A stretch of DNA of 64,000 bases from NCBI GenBank assembly GCA_003988795.1, contig QYAK01000042.1, positions 172,506 through 236,505 of the forward strand, in the 5' to 3' direction. Position 1 is the first letter of the stretch; each line of letters starts with the position of its first letter. Below are positions 22,711-34,458 of this stretch, piece by piece. Under the pieces are notes generated by a model. That model saw only the letters and a program-made list of their open reading frames with translations, was not told where the DNA came from and made no database searches. This DNA comes from Proliferodiscus dingleyae. Lineage: Eukaryota; Ascomycota; Leotiomycetes; Helotiales; Lachnaceae. The position numbers and the translations under genes were made by a program.

Positions 22711-24376
22711 TTAAAAGATCCACCTTAATACTGCAATCAGCTTCCCCTTCACAGTCTTCTCTTCCTCCATCTCTCTCAAATCATCTTCTCTAATTTTGTG
22801 TACATCGGTCTCCAAATCCATCTCTCTCAGCCCGACAATATCTGTCCTTTTTATAATCTTCCATCCTATATACATAACCAGCATGACGGGTAACTCTATG
22901 TAGAAGCTCACAAAATCAACTCCGCTGAACTTGGGACTGAACGAACTCCACCCTTGTACCAAAATGATCACTACATTCAACGCGATCGCAATAATTGGAC
23001 CCCAGGGATACGTCCAATTCCTAAACGGCAGCTCGTGCTCCTTTCCCTGAAGCTTAAGAGCGGCGCGGAAACGCAACGACGTGACGCCAATAGCAAGCCA
23101 AGCAAGCTGATTTGATACGCCGACAAGATTCTGGAGCCATGTCCAAAGTTGTCCAGCACCTATGAAGCTTGCGCCAAAGCAGAGGCCACTAATAAGACTT
23201 GTAGCCAAGACGGCGACCCAAGGAACGCGATTCCTGTTCAGCTTCCCGAAGACTTGAGGTGCGTGCCGATCCACAGATAGCGAATAGAGCAGTCGAGTTC
23301 CAGCGAATAGAGCATGATTACCGGCTGATATGGTGCTCGTTACTATCACAGCATTGATGAAGCTTCCGGCGGCTTTGGCACCGACCATTTGGAAGACAAT
23401 CGTGAAGGGTGAAGTGGAGGTGTCTTTCGAAGAGAGGTTTTTGGTGTTATATGGGACATTGAGACCAATAAGTAGGACTGAAAGGATATAGAAAAGCAGA
23501 ATACGCCAAAAGACGTTCTTGACAACCCGGGGCAGGTTTTTGGTGGGGTTTTTGGTCTCGCCTGCTGTGATGGCGATGGACTCTGTGCCGCCATATGCGA
23601 AAGATGCTGTAACGAACACAGATGCAAAGCCACCGATACCGCCGACAAAAGGAGCATCTCCAATATACCAATACTTTGCTCCAATGTAGCTATGAGAAGT
23701 GTTGCCGCCGCAATTGACAGCTATGCTTAAGATGATAAAGATCTAGAATTGTCAAAATATGGAGGGCAGAGAAGAAAACGACACTCACAGTAATGGTTAC
23801 GACTTTTAGTAGACTCAACCAATATTCGAGCTCCCCATATGCTGCAACTGTAATTATGTTCGCCAGTATCAAGAACGCCCAGAATATGAGACTTAATGCC
23901 CAGCCCGGCATATTCGTATCCCAATAGGCGAACACCAATTGCAGCGCCACCAGGTCCGACGCCGTCGACACGGCATCATTGAACCAGTAATTCCAAGTCA
24001 AGGCAAAGCCAAGTGCATCGTCCACATATCTCCCCGCAAATGTACAGAATGATCCAGCTATCGGAACAAAAGCGGCCATCTCTCCAAGTGCTAACATAGT
24101 GAGGAAAACAATTGCTCCAACAATGAAATATGCGATGAGCATCGAGGCTGGACCACCTGTTGCAAGAGACTTTCCAGTACCTAGGAAAAGGCCAGTACCA
24201 ATAGTACCACCAATAGCTATCATCTGCACCTGCCGCGCTGAGAGTTTGCGGGCGAGTTTGTCGGCGACTATAGGCTCGCCGTCGATGCCGTAGCTAGGGA
24301 CGTATGGGTTACGCTCGATGTCTTTGCCATCTTTCCCAATCACGCGGGCTGTGCTTTCGGGAGAGTGCTCCTCCAT
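22711..24376 (-). CDS. Amino-acid permease (APC superfamily, yeast AAT type)
   Basis: Exons in translation order: 24376-23789 and 23742-22711, giving 539 residues. The first membrane segment carries the family signature around MIAIGGTIGTGLFLGTGKSL, followed by GPASMLIAYFIVG and the GEMAAFVPIAGSF segment. Further motifs are SFAYGGTESIAITAGETKNP, TSTISAGNHALFAGTRLLYSL (written in two overlapping halves) and VPWVAVLATSLISG. About twelve spans can be counted, with cytosolic ends. The product imports amino acids by proton symport across the plasma membrane. The substrate cannot be told from sequence by eye; yeast relatives include Gap1, Dip5 and Hip1. The 46-bp intron keeps frame. Confidence 0.9.
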
Positions 24377-25310
24377 CTTTGGAAAAATCCTGCTTTCAGA
24401 CCGTAACCAAATCAGACATAGAGATGTTATAGTCTTGAGCCAGTCGGACCTTCAAGGCCGTCCGTCTACTCATTATAAGGAAACAAACAATCGCAGGAAA
24501 TAGTCAATGGCAGCCAGATCAAGAGACCAAATACGCCTTTTGAGCAACTCTTGGCGGCTGACATTCTGTCCAGCTTCAAGTGTCTAGAAAATCTCGGATG
24601 CGTATGGCGTGCTTAAAGATCGCCTGGGTACGGTACAGTGGCCTACCTAGTTTCCCGGGATTTGAACTCAACTGAAGGAACACCAATGATTTGATTGGTG
24701 CCGTCCCACGAGCATATATACAAATGCGGAAGGTCCAATAAGCATCATACAGCCCTTGCATTCTTTGGCTATTCGAGAAGACTCCTCCCCTACAAATAGC
24801 TGCGTGGAGGAGTGTTCCTATGACAGAATGAAATCAGGGGATGAGGGTGAGGTGAGGGTAAGGGTGCGGGCGAGGTAGTGCCAGGACGATTTGCGCTAGA
24901 ACTAACAGCGTTTGGTCCTGGGTTGAACGCCAAAGCTGAGGCTGCATCTGGCGCAAGTCACCACTTCTGGTGCTTGCTTGGCTTCACCCAATGGATGCCT
25001 CAGTGATGCAGCTGCCTGCCATGGTGATGAGAGGGGCTTGCAGCTTCTCACGCTTCAAAGCTATCTAGCACCAGTCACGGGACTTCGCGCTCAGAACGCG
25101 GGCAAGTTGTCCAGGACAACTTACTTATCGCACGATGTTCACTTCACACTGGGATTTGACTCATGTTCTTTGGCAAACAGGCTGTTCAGATACTGGGGGG
25201 CCAAAAGAACAAGCAAGGAATTTTCAGCTTAGAACTCCTTCTCTGTTTGAGTATACACGCGACACCCGTCCTGTCTACGTGAACCCGATTCGTTGCTCTA
25301 TCCAAGCAGA
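24377..25310. other. Intergenic between permease and YCII gene
   Basis: Divergent promoter region of the permease and the YCII-domain gene. Short frames only, none with recognisable content. Confidence 0.65.
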
Positions 25311-25715
25311 ATGCCACGCTTTGTCATCTTCGTCCGCGCTACAGCCGAGTTAGAGGCCGAAGTCAAGCCTGATCCTGCTATGCTTCGAGCCATGAGGTCT
25401 TACAATGACTGCATGCGGGCTGCGGGCGTCCTTCGTTCCGTCGACGGCTTACACAATAGTTCTCGTGACAGCCGTCGAATTATCTTTCATGATTCGGGAG
25501 CGCCGATCATTGAATCTGGTCCATTTCCTGCAGGGGAGCTTGTCGCAGGACTGTGGGTTGTGGAGGTCAAAGATATTGAAGCGGCAGTTGGATGGGCTGT
25601 TTGGGCTCCGTTCAAAGAGGGACATGTTACGGAGATTCGAAGGATTGCTGGGATGACAGATTTTGATCTCCCGGCTGCGGTGGAGGGAAGACCGAGTTGG
25701 GCGTTTGGTCTATAG
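25311..25715 (+). CDS. YCII/DGPF-domain protein
   Basis: Single exon, 134 residues, starting MPRFVIFVRA. The sequence follows the YCII-related (DGPF) fold: a beta strand at the start, a helix with MRSYNDCMRAAGVL, a FHDSGAPIIESGPFPAGEL segment that replaces the usual DGPF turn, then GLWVVEVKDIEAAVGWA and an ending with EIRRI. The family is a small dimeric alpha/beta barrel found in bacteria and fungi, sometimes linked to sigma-factor or dehalogenase-like genes in bacteria. In fungi the role is unknown. Lack of introns and a bacterial-type domain are compatible with old horizontal transfer, but this is not shown. Confidence 0.8.
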   Translation: MPRFVIFVRATAELEAEVKPDPAMLRAMRSYNDCMRAAGVLRSVDGLHNSSRDSRRIIFHDSGAPIIESGPFPAGELVAGLWVVEVKDIEAAVGWAVWAPFKEGHVTEIRRIAGMTDFDLPAAVEGRPSWAFGL

Positions 25716-26632
25716 AGTAATTGTAGAAATTCCGATAAATTTGCCTTGATCATCGGTCAATTGTCATCGTCTGGATGCAGCCAGACCTTCTACACTCAAA
25801 GTCAGATTAGACCTACCTTTTCCCAAGCTCTGACCTCTTTTCTTGATACGATGTCTAGCTAGCACACATAATAGCAATCATGGCAAGTGCAAAGAGAGTT
25901 CCAATTATTATACATCCCCTCTTGACCAAATTGCCCACCGCTTCCTTCGTGCAGATGGCCGAAAGGCCAACTTGGGTCATGATGAATGACAGCTTTGAAG
26001 GTTGTGCTAAGTGACTTCTGTTTGTTGAGCGATTTAAATGGCATAGATGAAGCAAGATGAATACTCGGTGGCCTGCAAGTGAAGGTGTAGTTGGTTGGGC
26101 TCGAAATTAGATCGCTATGATTAGTCTTGGGGGAAGTTCCTACCTAGGTATGTAACCAATGCCGTGGAACATCGAACGTAAAAGCCCCAAGGATGGTGAA
26201 TCTTGGAATTTTGTGCTACTGTGCCTCTACATTCAATCGGTAGTAGGGTTTTGCGTGAACGTGATCTCGCACACACGCCTTATACCCGCTGATTAGTAGT
26301 TATTACTATCACTGAATCACAAGGCGAGGTAAGAGCATTCACTACCGGGAGAAACTCTATATTTAAGTATCAAAGGCCCAGTATAGCTTGCTTCTATTCT
26401 AACTCTATCTCTATGATAAATTTCCCAAACCCCAGACAGGCTTGCGTGGTGGCCCAACAAAGCAACATCATCCGAGGTAGCTCAGTGACGTCCATCGTGC
26501 TCTAGGTCAGGTCATACAACTATCTCCCAAGGTCGTGCTAAAAGCTTCTGCCACATTTTGTATATCTCTCCAACGCCCTAACGAGATCACAAATTGGATT
26601 GTTCACCATCTCCTAGCTCTTCAGTCACCACT
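25716..26632. other. Intergenic upstream of the P450 gene
   Basis: No supported gene. A 41-codon minus-strand frame (25855-25980) has one hydrophobic helix but nothing else to support it. Confidence 0.6.
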
Positions 26633-28421
26633 ATGGCCGCTATGTCCACCTTCACCATTGCCTCTTTACTCAAGGGGAACTGGATGGTGTCTATCATGAT
26701 AGTCATCTTTACAATAGTAAATATTTTTACCAACATTCTTCCAAAACCCAGAGTACAGATTACTAACCTTAGAAGATCGCCGGACAACTCCTCTACAATG
26801 CGTACCTTCACCCTCTATCTAAGATTCCTGGACCGTTGTTCGCCAGAATATCAGGATTGGCCTCGTGGTACTATGCCGTGCGTGGTGATCGCCATATCTG
26901 GTTGTGGCAAACTTTCCAGGTTTACGGTAAGATAACAGACCGCATGTCTGACTTTTAAGTTGACAGCTTTAGGACCCGAGATTCGTGTAACTCCCAATAC
27001 AGTTCTCTTCCGCGATCCTATAGCATATCGTGATATCTATAACCACAAAGCGAATGTGCAGAAAGCCCCCTTTTACGAAGCGTGGCAGAAAGGCAAGGAA
27101 GACGTTAATACTTTTAACACAAGAGATAAAAAAATGCACGCGAGTCGCCGGAAAGTATTAAACCAGTCTTTCACTGAGCAATCCCTACAAGCCTCACAGC
27201 CGTTTATGATCAAGCATGTCGATCGCTGGAATGAGTTATTAGTCGCAGACATTAATGATGACCAGTGGTCTGAGTCAATGAATTTTGCGGACCTTGCAGA
27301 TACACTTGTCTTCGACATCATGGGTGATCTCTGCTTTGGAGCTTCATTTGACATCAAGGAACCAGGCGAGAACCCTCTCAGATCTATTCCCCATGCGATC
27401 GTACAATACTTGCGCTTCTTCTACCCAGTAATGGTCCCCCCATGGTTTCGTCGATTTTCTACTAATGCTGAGAGTATAGCTGACACGATCACCCATGCTT
27501 GATCTGATCCTTTGGCTCAAGCCACGCGGCCTCGACAAAGTTTCCCAAGCAATAAGCCCTCCCCAAGTTAAAAACTACATACAGTTTGTGCAGACCTGTG
27601 CTAATAAACGTCTCGCGCTCTATAGAGAGCAAGAGGAGAAGGCTATGAGTGACCAGCGACAGGACATGTTTTGGTTTCTGTGCAATGCAAAGAGTGAGGA
27701 TGGTCGTCCTGCCTACAGCGAAGGCGAACTTCACGCAGAAGCAAATCTGCTCATTGTTGGCGGTACAGACACTACGTCGGTTACATTAGCGGCGCTGATG
27801 TTTTATATCACTCGCGATGCACTCAGGTACCAAAAGCTCGTTCACGAAATACGTGCCAAGTTCTTGAAAGCCGAGGATATTGTCTACGGAACGGAACTGA
27901 CATCCTGCATCTACCTCAGAGCTTGTATTGACGAATGTCTGCGTCTAAGTCCAGCTGCCTCGGGCGAGCTACCTAGACAGGTCCTTAAAGGCGGGGCCAG
28001 GATTAAAGGGAAGTTCTACCCAGAAGGCACTATCGTCGGCACCGCCGGCTGGGCAACTGGCCACGACCATGATTTCTACGGCGATGCTGAAGTTTTCAGA
28101 CCTGAGCGTTGGACTCCTAATGAAAACACAGGAATCACCCAAGAAGATGTTAATGCTCTCCGAGCCAATTTCAATCCCTTTTCTCATGGGCCTGGTTCTT
28201 GTCCTGGAAGAAACATAGCTATTTTGGAGATGTCAATAACAATAGCTCGTACTCTGCACAGATTGGACGTTAGAAAGCCACTAACTGGTGAGAATAGCCT
28301 TGGACAGGGTAGTCCAACTGCTGGATGGGGAAAACGCAACAAAAATATTTTTCAGCTGCAGGACTTCTATATTTCTGTGCGCAACGGTCCAATCGTGCAG
28401 TTCAAGAAAAGGGCTACTTGA
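26633..28421 (+). CDS. Cytochrome P450 monooxygenase
   Basis: Exons are 26633-26716, 26773-26926, 26973-27427 and 27480-28421, giving 544 residues. An N-terminal membrane anchor (about 8-28) is followed by a Pro-rich hinge (HPLSKIPGPLF). The I-helix reads VGGTDTTS (near 326), the K-helix ExxR is ECLR, the PERW motif is FRPERW, and the heme loop is FNPFSHGPGSCPGRNIA with Cys472 as iron ligand. The apparent stop after THA near 27500 is removed by a 52-bp intron with branch site CTAAT. The first acceptor could be 26772 or 26775, a one-codon difference. Substrate unknown; fungal P450s of this form often act in secondary metabolism or detoxification. No biosynthetic core gene lies nearby. Confidence 0.9.
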
Positions 28422-29136
28422 TGAGCTGTCACAATGAACGAGAGTGGATCCTCACATGCACACGAAGCCCAGTCCAACTTTTCGAACGGAGAACTGCAGT
28501 GAGGACTGACTCATGTGAAACAGAGCGTATGAACCTATGGAAAGGAGAGCTGACTTCATAACACTCTTGGGCAGAAGACCAAAGTGACGTGCATATGGGG
28601 GCTTTGTTGCAACGGTGCTTAAGGGAAAACGAGAGCTTGGAGATCCAGAGATCCGACTCTTGCTCGTCGAAGGAATGCGGTGATTTGAGCGTTGAAGTCT
28701 TAGCCGGAACCGTAACTAGTCAAACGTCTACACATATAAATAGAGAATCAAAGTACATCTTTAATTCTTATGAACCGGTCCAGAAGAGTCATGACACCGA
28801 ATTTGAGTTATACAGATGCTGATTGGTAGTAAGAAACATGTGCCCAGTTCATGACTTGTTATCTCCTAAAAGCTATTCTCAAAATGAGGGAACGCCACTT
28901 GACGGGATTCTGTGAATATCAAATGAAGAATCTATGCTGTAGGTGCTACTCGACTTTCGCAGGCGTTGAAAGCTCCCTAGCACAACATGGTTCTCTGCAC
29001 AGGCACTTTAGGTGGCACGAAAAGACTGTCACTAATCTCAATGAAGTCTCTTCTGACAATGTACGGGTACAAATGGTATCAATACTTCAGATATTATACA
29101 TTCGCATCCGTGGCCTGCCCATGCAAGCAAATCTGT
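28422..29136. other. Convergent intergenic region, P450 and CCT8 3' flanks
   Basis: Nothing supportable; one moderate frame that overlaps the CCT8 end is its antisense shadow. Confidence 0.65.
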
Positions 29137-30928
29137 CTAGTCTTCATCCCAGTTCTGTAAATTGTCAGCGGACTCAGCACTTTCCTGGATGTGCAAAACT
29201 TACAGGGTTCGGTCCTGGCGGTTTTGGTCCACCAGCTTGTCGTGCAACAATAATTTGATCTACAGATAGTACAGTGCGTGCGGCTTCAGTTGCCAGCTTG
29301 ATAGCCCAGCTCTTGGAAACCATCAGATCTAAAATCCCTTCGTCCTTTGCATCCAGAGTTCCGGTTTTGTCCTCGTTCTATAGACAATCAGTGATGTACT
29401 AGGTCTCTTTCGATAGGACTTACCTCAATATCAACCCCAGTAGTCCAATCATCTCGCTTGTGGTGTGCGGTGTACAATCTGCTGAGGACCTCTGTGGCAT
29501 CAAGACCAGCACTTTCGGCCAAGGTCCGTGGGATGACTTCGAAGGCCTCGCCATACTTGCGAATGGAGTATTGAGCAATGCCAGGCGTCTTGTCACCGAA
29601 GGCTCCTATCCGCTCAACCAATTGTAATTCTGTAGCTCCAGCTCCTGGCACCAATTTTGGATCTCTTGTGATAGCCTTAACAACATTGACTCCGTCATCA
29701 ACAGCACGTTCAATATCATCTAGGTGATTCTGTGTAGCTCCTCGAATGACCAAAGTAGCCGTTCTGGTCGTCTCATGCTCTTGGCGGAAAACAGTAACTC
29801 TATCCCCTCCAATTTCTAGCGTCTCGACAACATCAACCGTTCCCATCTCATCTGGCATTGGCGCTCCCAATCTTGCTAATGGGGTTGCTCCAACAACTCT
29901 GCATAATCTTCGAAGTTCAAATTTGCTGAGGATACGGATGATCAAAATACCGAAGCGGTTCAGGTAATGCATCGCGAGCTCGCCGACCGTCGATCCAGCT
30001 ACCACTACCCGCATTCCAGAGTCGTACAACTCCTTGATTGCCGTCTCCAGTTGGCTCTCTTCTCCCTTTGTAAAATCCATCATTTCCTTGGCATTATGTA
30101 GCAAAACTGTGCCTTTTGTCTCGGTCTGACTGATATCGATAGGACATGAAAACACGCCAACTCTAGCTTTGGTAGCTTTTTTAACTGATCCATCGGGTTC
30201 CCGGCCAAAAACCATGCCCTTCACTACTCTACTTTGCTCCAAGCTGCCACCCATAATCTTAACAACGCGGATGTTGTCGACGTTGAAGTGTATGGGGTTT
30301 TTGGGGAGCACGGTCTGGACGGCTTCTGCAACCATATCTGCTAGAATATCCTCGTTGCCGCTCTGTTTGCTCGCAACTACTGTTCGGATAGCTTTGCTAA
30401 GCTCGGACCGCGATCTTATGTCGTCGACCTTATCGACCACTAAGCTCTCAAGTTCATCCAGTGCAAACTTTTGTGCCAGCTCGTAGCCTCGTATAATATC
30501 GCTGGTCTTCAACCCCATTCTGAGCAGTTCCTCGGCCTTCTTTAGTAGCTCGCCCGCAAGAACAATGACCAAGTTCGTAGCATCGCCCATCTCGGCTTCT
30601 TGTTGCTGACTTGCCATGACCACGAGCTTGGCTGCTGGGTGCACAACATCGAGCTCGCGGAGGATAGTAGCAGCATCTGAAGTGAGTATCATCTTCTGCA
30701 AATGGTTGATGACGATTTTATTTCTGCCATAAGGTCCCAAAGAAGTCTGTACAGTCGAGGCGATTGTGCGGCAAGCGTCGATATTGCGTAGAACAGCTCC
30801 ATCTTCAGAATCGTAGCTTGAGGTTATTAGCAATGATACTGACTATTTGAGAAGGATGAGGAGCTTTACTTTTGGTATCCTTGTTTGAATAAGCCAGAAT
30901 TTGGTGCATTTGGTATGTTGAGAGACAT
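29137..30928 (-). CDS. CCT8: Cct8, theta subunit of the cytosolic chaperonin CCT/TRiC
   Basis: Exons in translation order: 30928-30870, 30816-29424, 29377-29204 and 29154-29137, giving 547 residues. The last coding exon is 18 bp and supplies the ending NPNWDED, which matches the expected theta C-terminus. The ATPase motifs of group II chaperonins are clear: TSLGPYGRNK, then LTSDAATIL and MGDATNLVIVLAGELL near the N-terminus, and the C-terminal KLVPGAGATELQL. The GIAQYS segment and the equatorial tail are typical. CCT folds actin, tubulin and WD-repeat proteins in the cytosol as a double eight-subunit ring. The start MSLNIPNAPNSGLFKQGYQ is the expected theta N-terminus. Confidence 0.96.
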
Positions 30929-31157
30929 TCTGTCAACTTTTTGGAGTGAACAGAGTTGTGGTAGTTGCGGCTTGATTCAACTAGGCAAAATCGCGTTCAT
31001 TCAAAAATTCAAAAGCTCGACGCGGCAGCTTCGGCACCGGAGAAACCCTTGGCCGCACGCAGCTCCGTAACCATCAATAGCCTCATCCTCTAAGCATACC
31101 GCGACTGGCATTTCGGCCACTTCATCGACATAGTGGAATTCAGAATCTTCTCTCACA
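30929..31157. promoter_or_regulatory. Shared divergent promoter of CCT8 and the HMG-box gene
   Basis: The two start codons are head-to-head, 229 bp apart, so both promoters must overlap here. No TATA box is evident, as expected for housekeeping genes. Confidence 0.6.
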
Positions 31158-32192
31158 ATGGCGCCATCTGGTACGTACGATGAGCGAGTAGCTCCCTCCC
31201 TCTTTGTGCAGGATCGTTGGATCATCTTCTGCTGTCCAATATCTGTAATCTGACAAAAGAAACAGAGGTACCGCCTCAGCTTGCACCCTCTGTCGAAGAA
31301 GCCTACCGTCGAAAATGTATCGAACTCAAGCGACGTCTCAATGATATAGAAGCTGATAATGACGCGACCCGCCTCCGTGTGCAGCGCATCGAGCGAAGCA
31401 TCAAGAAGCAACGTCTTGAGCGTGCTTTTCTTCTCGAGCAATTGGCCAAGCGTACGAGCGCAAATGTGGAAGATTCAGAGGGCAGCCCGAGTCCTCCACC
31501 AACAGTAAATTCTGCTCCATCTGTGGTATTTCTTATGTCCATATTATAGCTAATAGTCTCTCCAACAGCCGAAAGAGAAGCCCCTCAGAACTAAACGGGG
31601 CCATCGCAAACCATCATTCTTGGCCAACCTAGCTGAAGCTACCGCAGGTAGTGCTTTTATTCAACAGGGACCTAATAATCTATCTCCTGCGTCTGATGCC
31701 TTCTCTCATACGCATCCCGATCCTATTCGTAACTCTACCCCACAATCCCAGCCCGTAAAGCGCCTTCTACCAACGAACAGCAACGGCCTCAGCGCGAACG
31801 GCACTCCAACTCCTACAGGAACGTCACAACGAAAGTTGAAGAATGGCTTTGATCTTTACGTCAGCGAAATGCGTCCTAGCATGGAGAAGAACAACCGGAG
31901 TGCTATTGCAGATGGCACTTTGAACATGGAACAAAGTCTTGCACGGGCTTGGCAAGATCTTCCGGAGCCGGAAAGACAAGATTATCAAAATCGCTTTGAA
32001 ACAATGAAAAAGAATAACGCCGTAGCCGACGAGAAAGGCGCCGCCATCCCCGCAGTTCCAAAACAGGCCGTGTTCGATGGAGAATCTCGTGGTGGAAGTA
32101 CAGTCGCTACGGGAGACGATGAAGATGTTGAAATGGCCGAAGAAAGTGAGCCTGCTACAGAAGGTGGCTTTACAGCCGTCAATCGCGGATAA
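31158..32192 (+). CDS. HMG-box chromatin protein, Nhp10-like (INO80 complex)
   Basis: Exons are 31158-31170, 31260-31504 and 31569-32192, giving 293 residues. The first coding exon is only 13 bp (MAPS plus one base). An N-terminal coiled coil (about 15-70, with EEAYRRKCIELKRRL and RLERAFLLEQLAKR) is followed by a SPSPPPTPK linker and a basic KPLRTKRGHRKPSF motif. A divergent HMG-box-like domain spans about 173-237 (LKNGFDLYVSEMRP, then WQDLPEPERQDYQNRF), and the tail is acidic. This order resembles filamentous-fungal Nhp10, which binds DNA and nucleosomes within the INO80 remodeller. A different HMG-box factor cannot be excluded. Confidence 0.7.
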
Positions 32193-32905
32193 GAGAATGG
32201 TTAGGCGTCTTTAGGTAGCATTCATGCTAGATAAGCAACGCTGTGATAGACTTCACTGCTCACTATTTCCTACTTGCTCTGAAGCTGTAGAACATAGCTA
32301 CGAAGTTCCGACTAGCGCGAGAGGCGTTATGGGCTTTCTAGGAGAAAACGGAGTTGGTTGAGAGGGCTGTACGGTCATAGGGATTCTGAAGGCTTGTACC
32401 AACAATTTCAATTACAGGGACAAGAACTGGTGAGGTGTTCTTACTGAATATTTGTCATGATAGACAGCTATTTATATATTTCCCAAATACCGTTTCGTGC
32501 GCTGGCAAAGTCTACAAAATTTAATCGATCTCAGCTTCTAAAATATTATTGTTCGAAATTTGTGTCCATCCTCACATGGTGAAAAATCATATGCAAGTGA
32601 ATAATGCTTTCACAAAGGTAGCTGACCAAAAATACTAACTCTGTTAATCAAGCGCCAATTAATGTTTCGCAACTTCCCCGCAGCCGTTCTGTAGGTGCAC
32701 GGACGGACGCTGCTCTGAGCGAGGTGAACGTCATTAGCCTCCATAAAAATTAAGCTGGGATATCAATATATTCTACATCTGGAGTGGAAATGAGGAAACC
32801 CCTTCGGCCATTTAATCTCATCAACAGACTCCATCTCATGGCTTCAGCATCGTGACAATACATTCTTGATCTTGTCTTGCTGACCTCTATATACCTCAAA
32901 TTGCC
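32193..32905. other. Intergenic
   Basis: 3' flank of the HMG-box gene and promoter of the DUF155 gene; nothing else seen. Confidence 0.7.
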
Positions 32906-34458
32906 ATGGCTTCGACCTCTACGTCCACGACAACCACTGAAGCCACCCCTCTCATGCAAAGGAAGGCCGTAACGTTCAATCCCAATCCCTCCGTAATCCA
33001 TCCCGACAGCTCAACCTCTCGAACATTCCAACCTGTTCGTCCTGGCCTCCCACCAGACAAGCTTAAACGCCGTAACAGCTACGGTGCGCCGCTCACCCTA
33101 CCCAACATACCAGCCTCCAAGATTGGGCCTCAACGAACTTCCAAGAATGCGCAAAAGCTCAAGCTCCTACCCAATCCTGACTTTGGTGAAGATGGCCCGG
33201 ATGAAGAAAGCGGGAGGGATGTCTACTCGCAATACACACGTATCAAAGATCCGACGGCGCGACGAGATGCTGCGAGGTTGGGTAAAGCAGATCGTGATAC
33301 ATTACCGCGTGTAACGGCGTATTGCACGGCCAATACCTATCGAATGGATCCTATTGAAGCTTTTCTCAAGAGTAAGAAAAGTAGGGCTAGAGGCGCGAAA
33401 CCAAAGCAAATTGACGAGTGTATATACACTCCGTACAATTACGACCAACGGAAACCGAAGCCAGATTCAGAGCGGAGATTGGAAGTGCAAAGCATGCCAG
33501 TGCCACTTGCAGAGAGAAGACACTCAGATAGTGCCATTCAAAGTGAAGAAAGTCGCCGGGAAGATCTTATTGATCTGCATACACAAGGCGGCGACACTAG
33601 TCTAAGCAACGGACAGGATGAAGCAGTACCTAGGATACACACGGACCTGATTCAACGACATATCGAAGATCAAAGAATTGAAGAAACCAACATTGATTTT
33701 GACACGCAGGTTCATACGCCTGAAGTTTTCATTTTCGACTATGGTGTAGTGGTGTTATGGGGCATGTCTCTAACGCAGGAGCGGAGATTCTTGGAGGAGA
33801 TCAAGAGATACGCAGTAGATAAATTGGATAAGGATGAGGAAGAAGAGGAAGCGTTCAACTTCTACTATACCAGAGAGTATCAGGCACGGATATACAATGA
33901 TTTCATCACGTTACGAGACAAGGGGAATTACATGATCAAACTTGCTATCTCGCATGCGTTGGCTCAAAGCGTGAAGGTATGCCCCTATTCCCCTTGCACT
34001 ACGAGCTATTACTAATTGAATGTCACTAGACTTCTCTCTTCGAAGCAATGGTGGACTCCACCATCGAAAAGAATAAATCCATCCCAGAAGAAATTGCTCA
34101 AACGGGAACCGTCTCCTTTTCCCGAACCCAAATCAATCAGCAAATCGGCGAGCTCTTCAACCTGCGAATCAATATCCACCTTAACGGGTCCATTCTCGAC
34201 ACACCAGAGCTCTTTTGGGTCGAGCCCCAGCTCGAACCTGTCTACCAAGCAGTCCGTTCTTATTTGGAAATGGATCAGCGGGTCAGTTTGCTGAACAATA
34301 GGCTGGACGTGATTGCGGATTTGTTAGCGGTGCTAAAGGACCAACTCAGCCACGGACATGGAGAGAAGTTGGAGTGGATTGTCATTGTGCTCATTGCAGC
34401 GGAGATTGTCGTAGCGGCTGTGAATATCGTAGTCGATTTGTATGCTGGTGTTGATTAA
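32906..34458 (+). CDS. RMD1/RMD8-family DUF155 membrane protein
   Basis: Exons are 32906-33976 and 34030-34458, giving 499 residues. The N-terminal 150 residues are low-complexity and basic. DUF155 begins near RVTAYCTANTYRM and continues through EVFIFDYGVVVLWGMS, EFAFNFYYT-like (here EEAFNFYYTREYQARIYND) and LAISHALAQSVK. After the intron come the helical part with FEAMVDSTIEKNK and the segment SYLEMDQRVSLLNNRLDVI. One C-terminal membrane span (WIVIVLIAAEIVVAAVNIVV) closes the protein. In yeast Rmd1 and Rmd8 are required for sporulation; metazoan relatives (RMND1) act in mitochondria. The biochemical role in filamentous fungi is not established. Confidence 0.9.

Noticed and set aside
25855..25980. 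41-codon minus-strand frame with one hydrophobic helix
   Set aside because: Short, no promoter or conservation evidence; chance hydrophobic stretches of this size are common.
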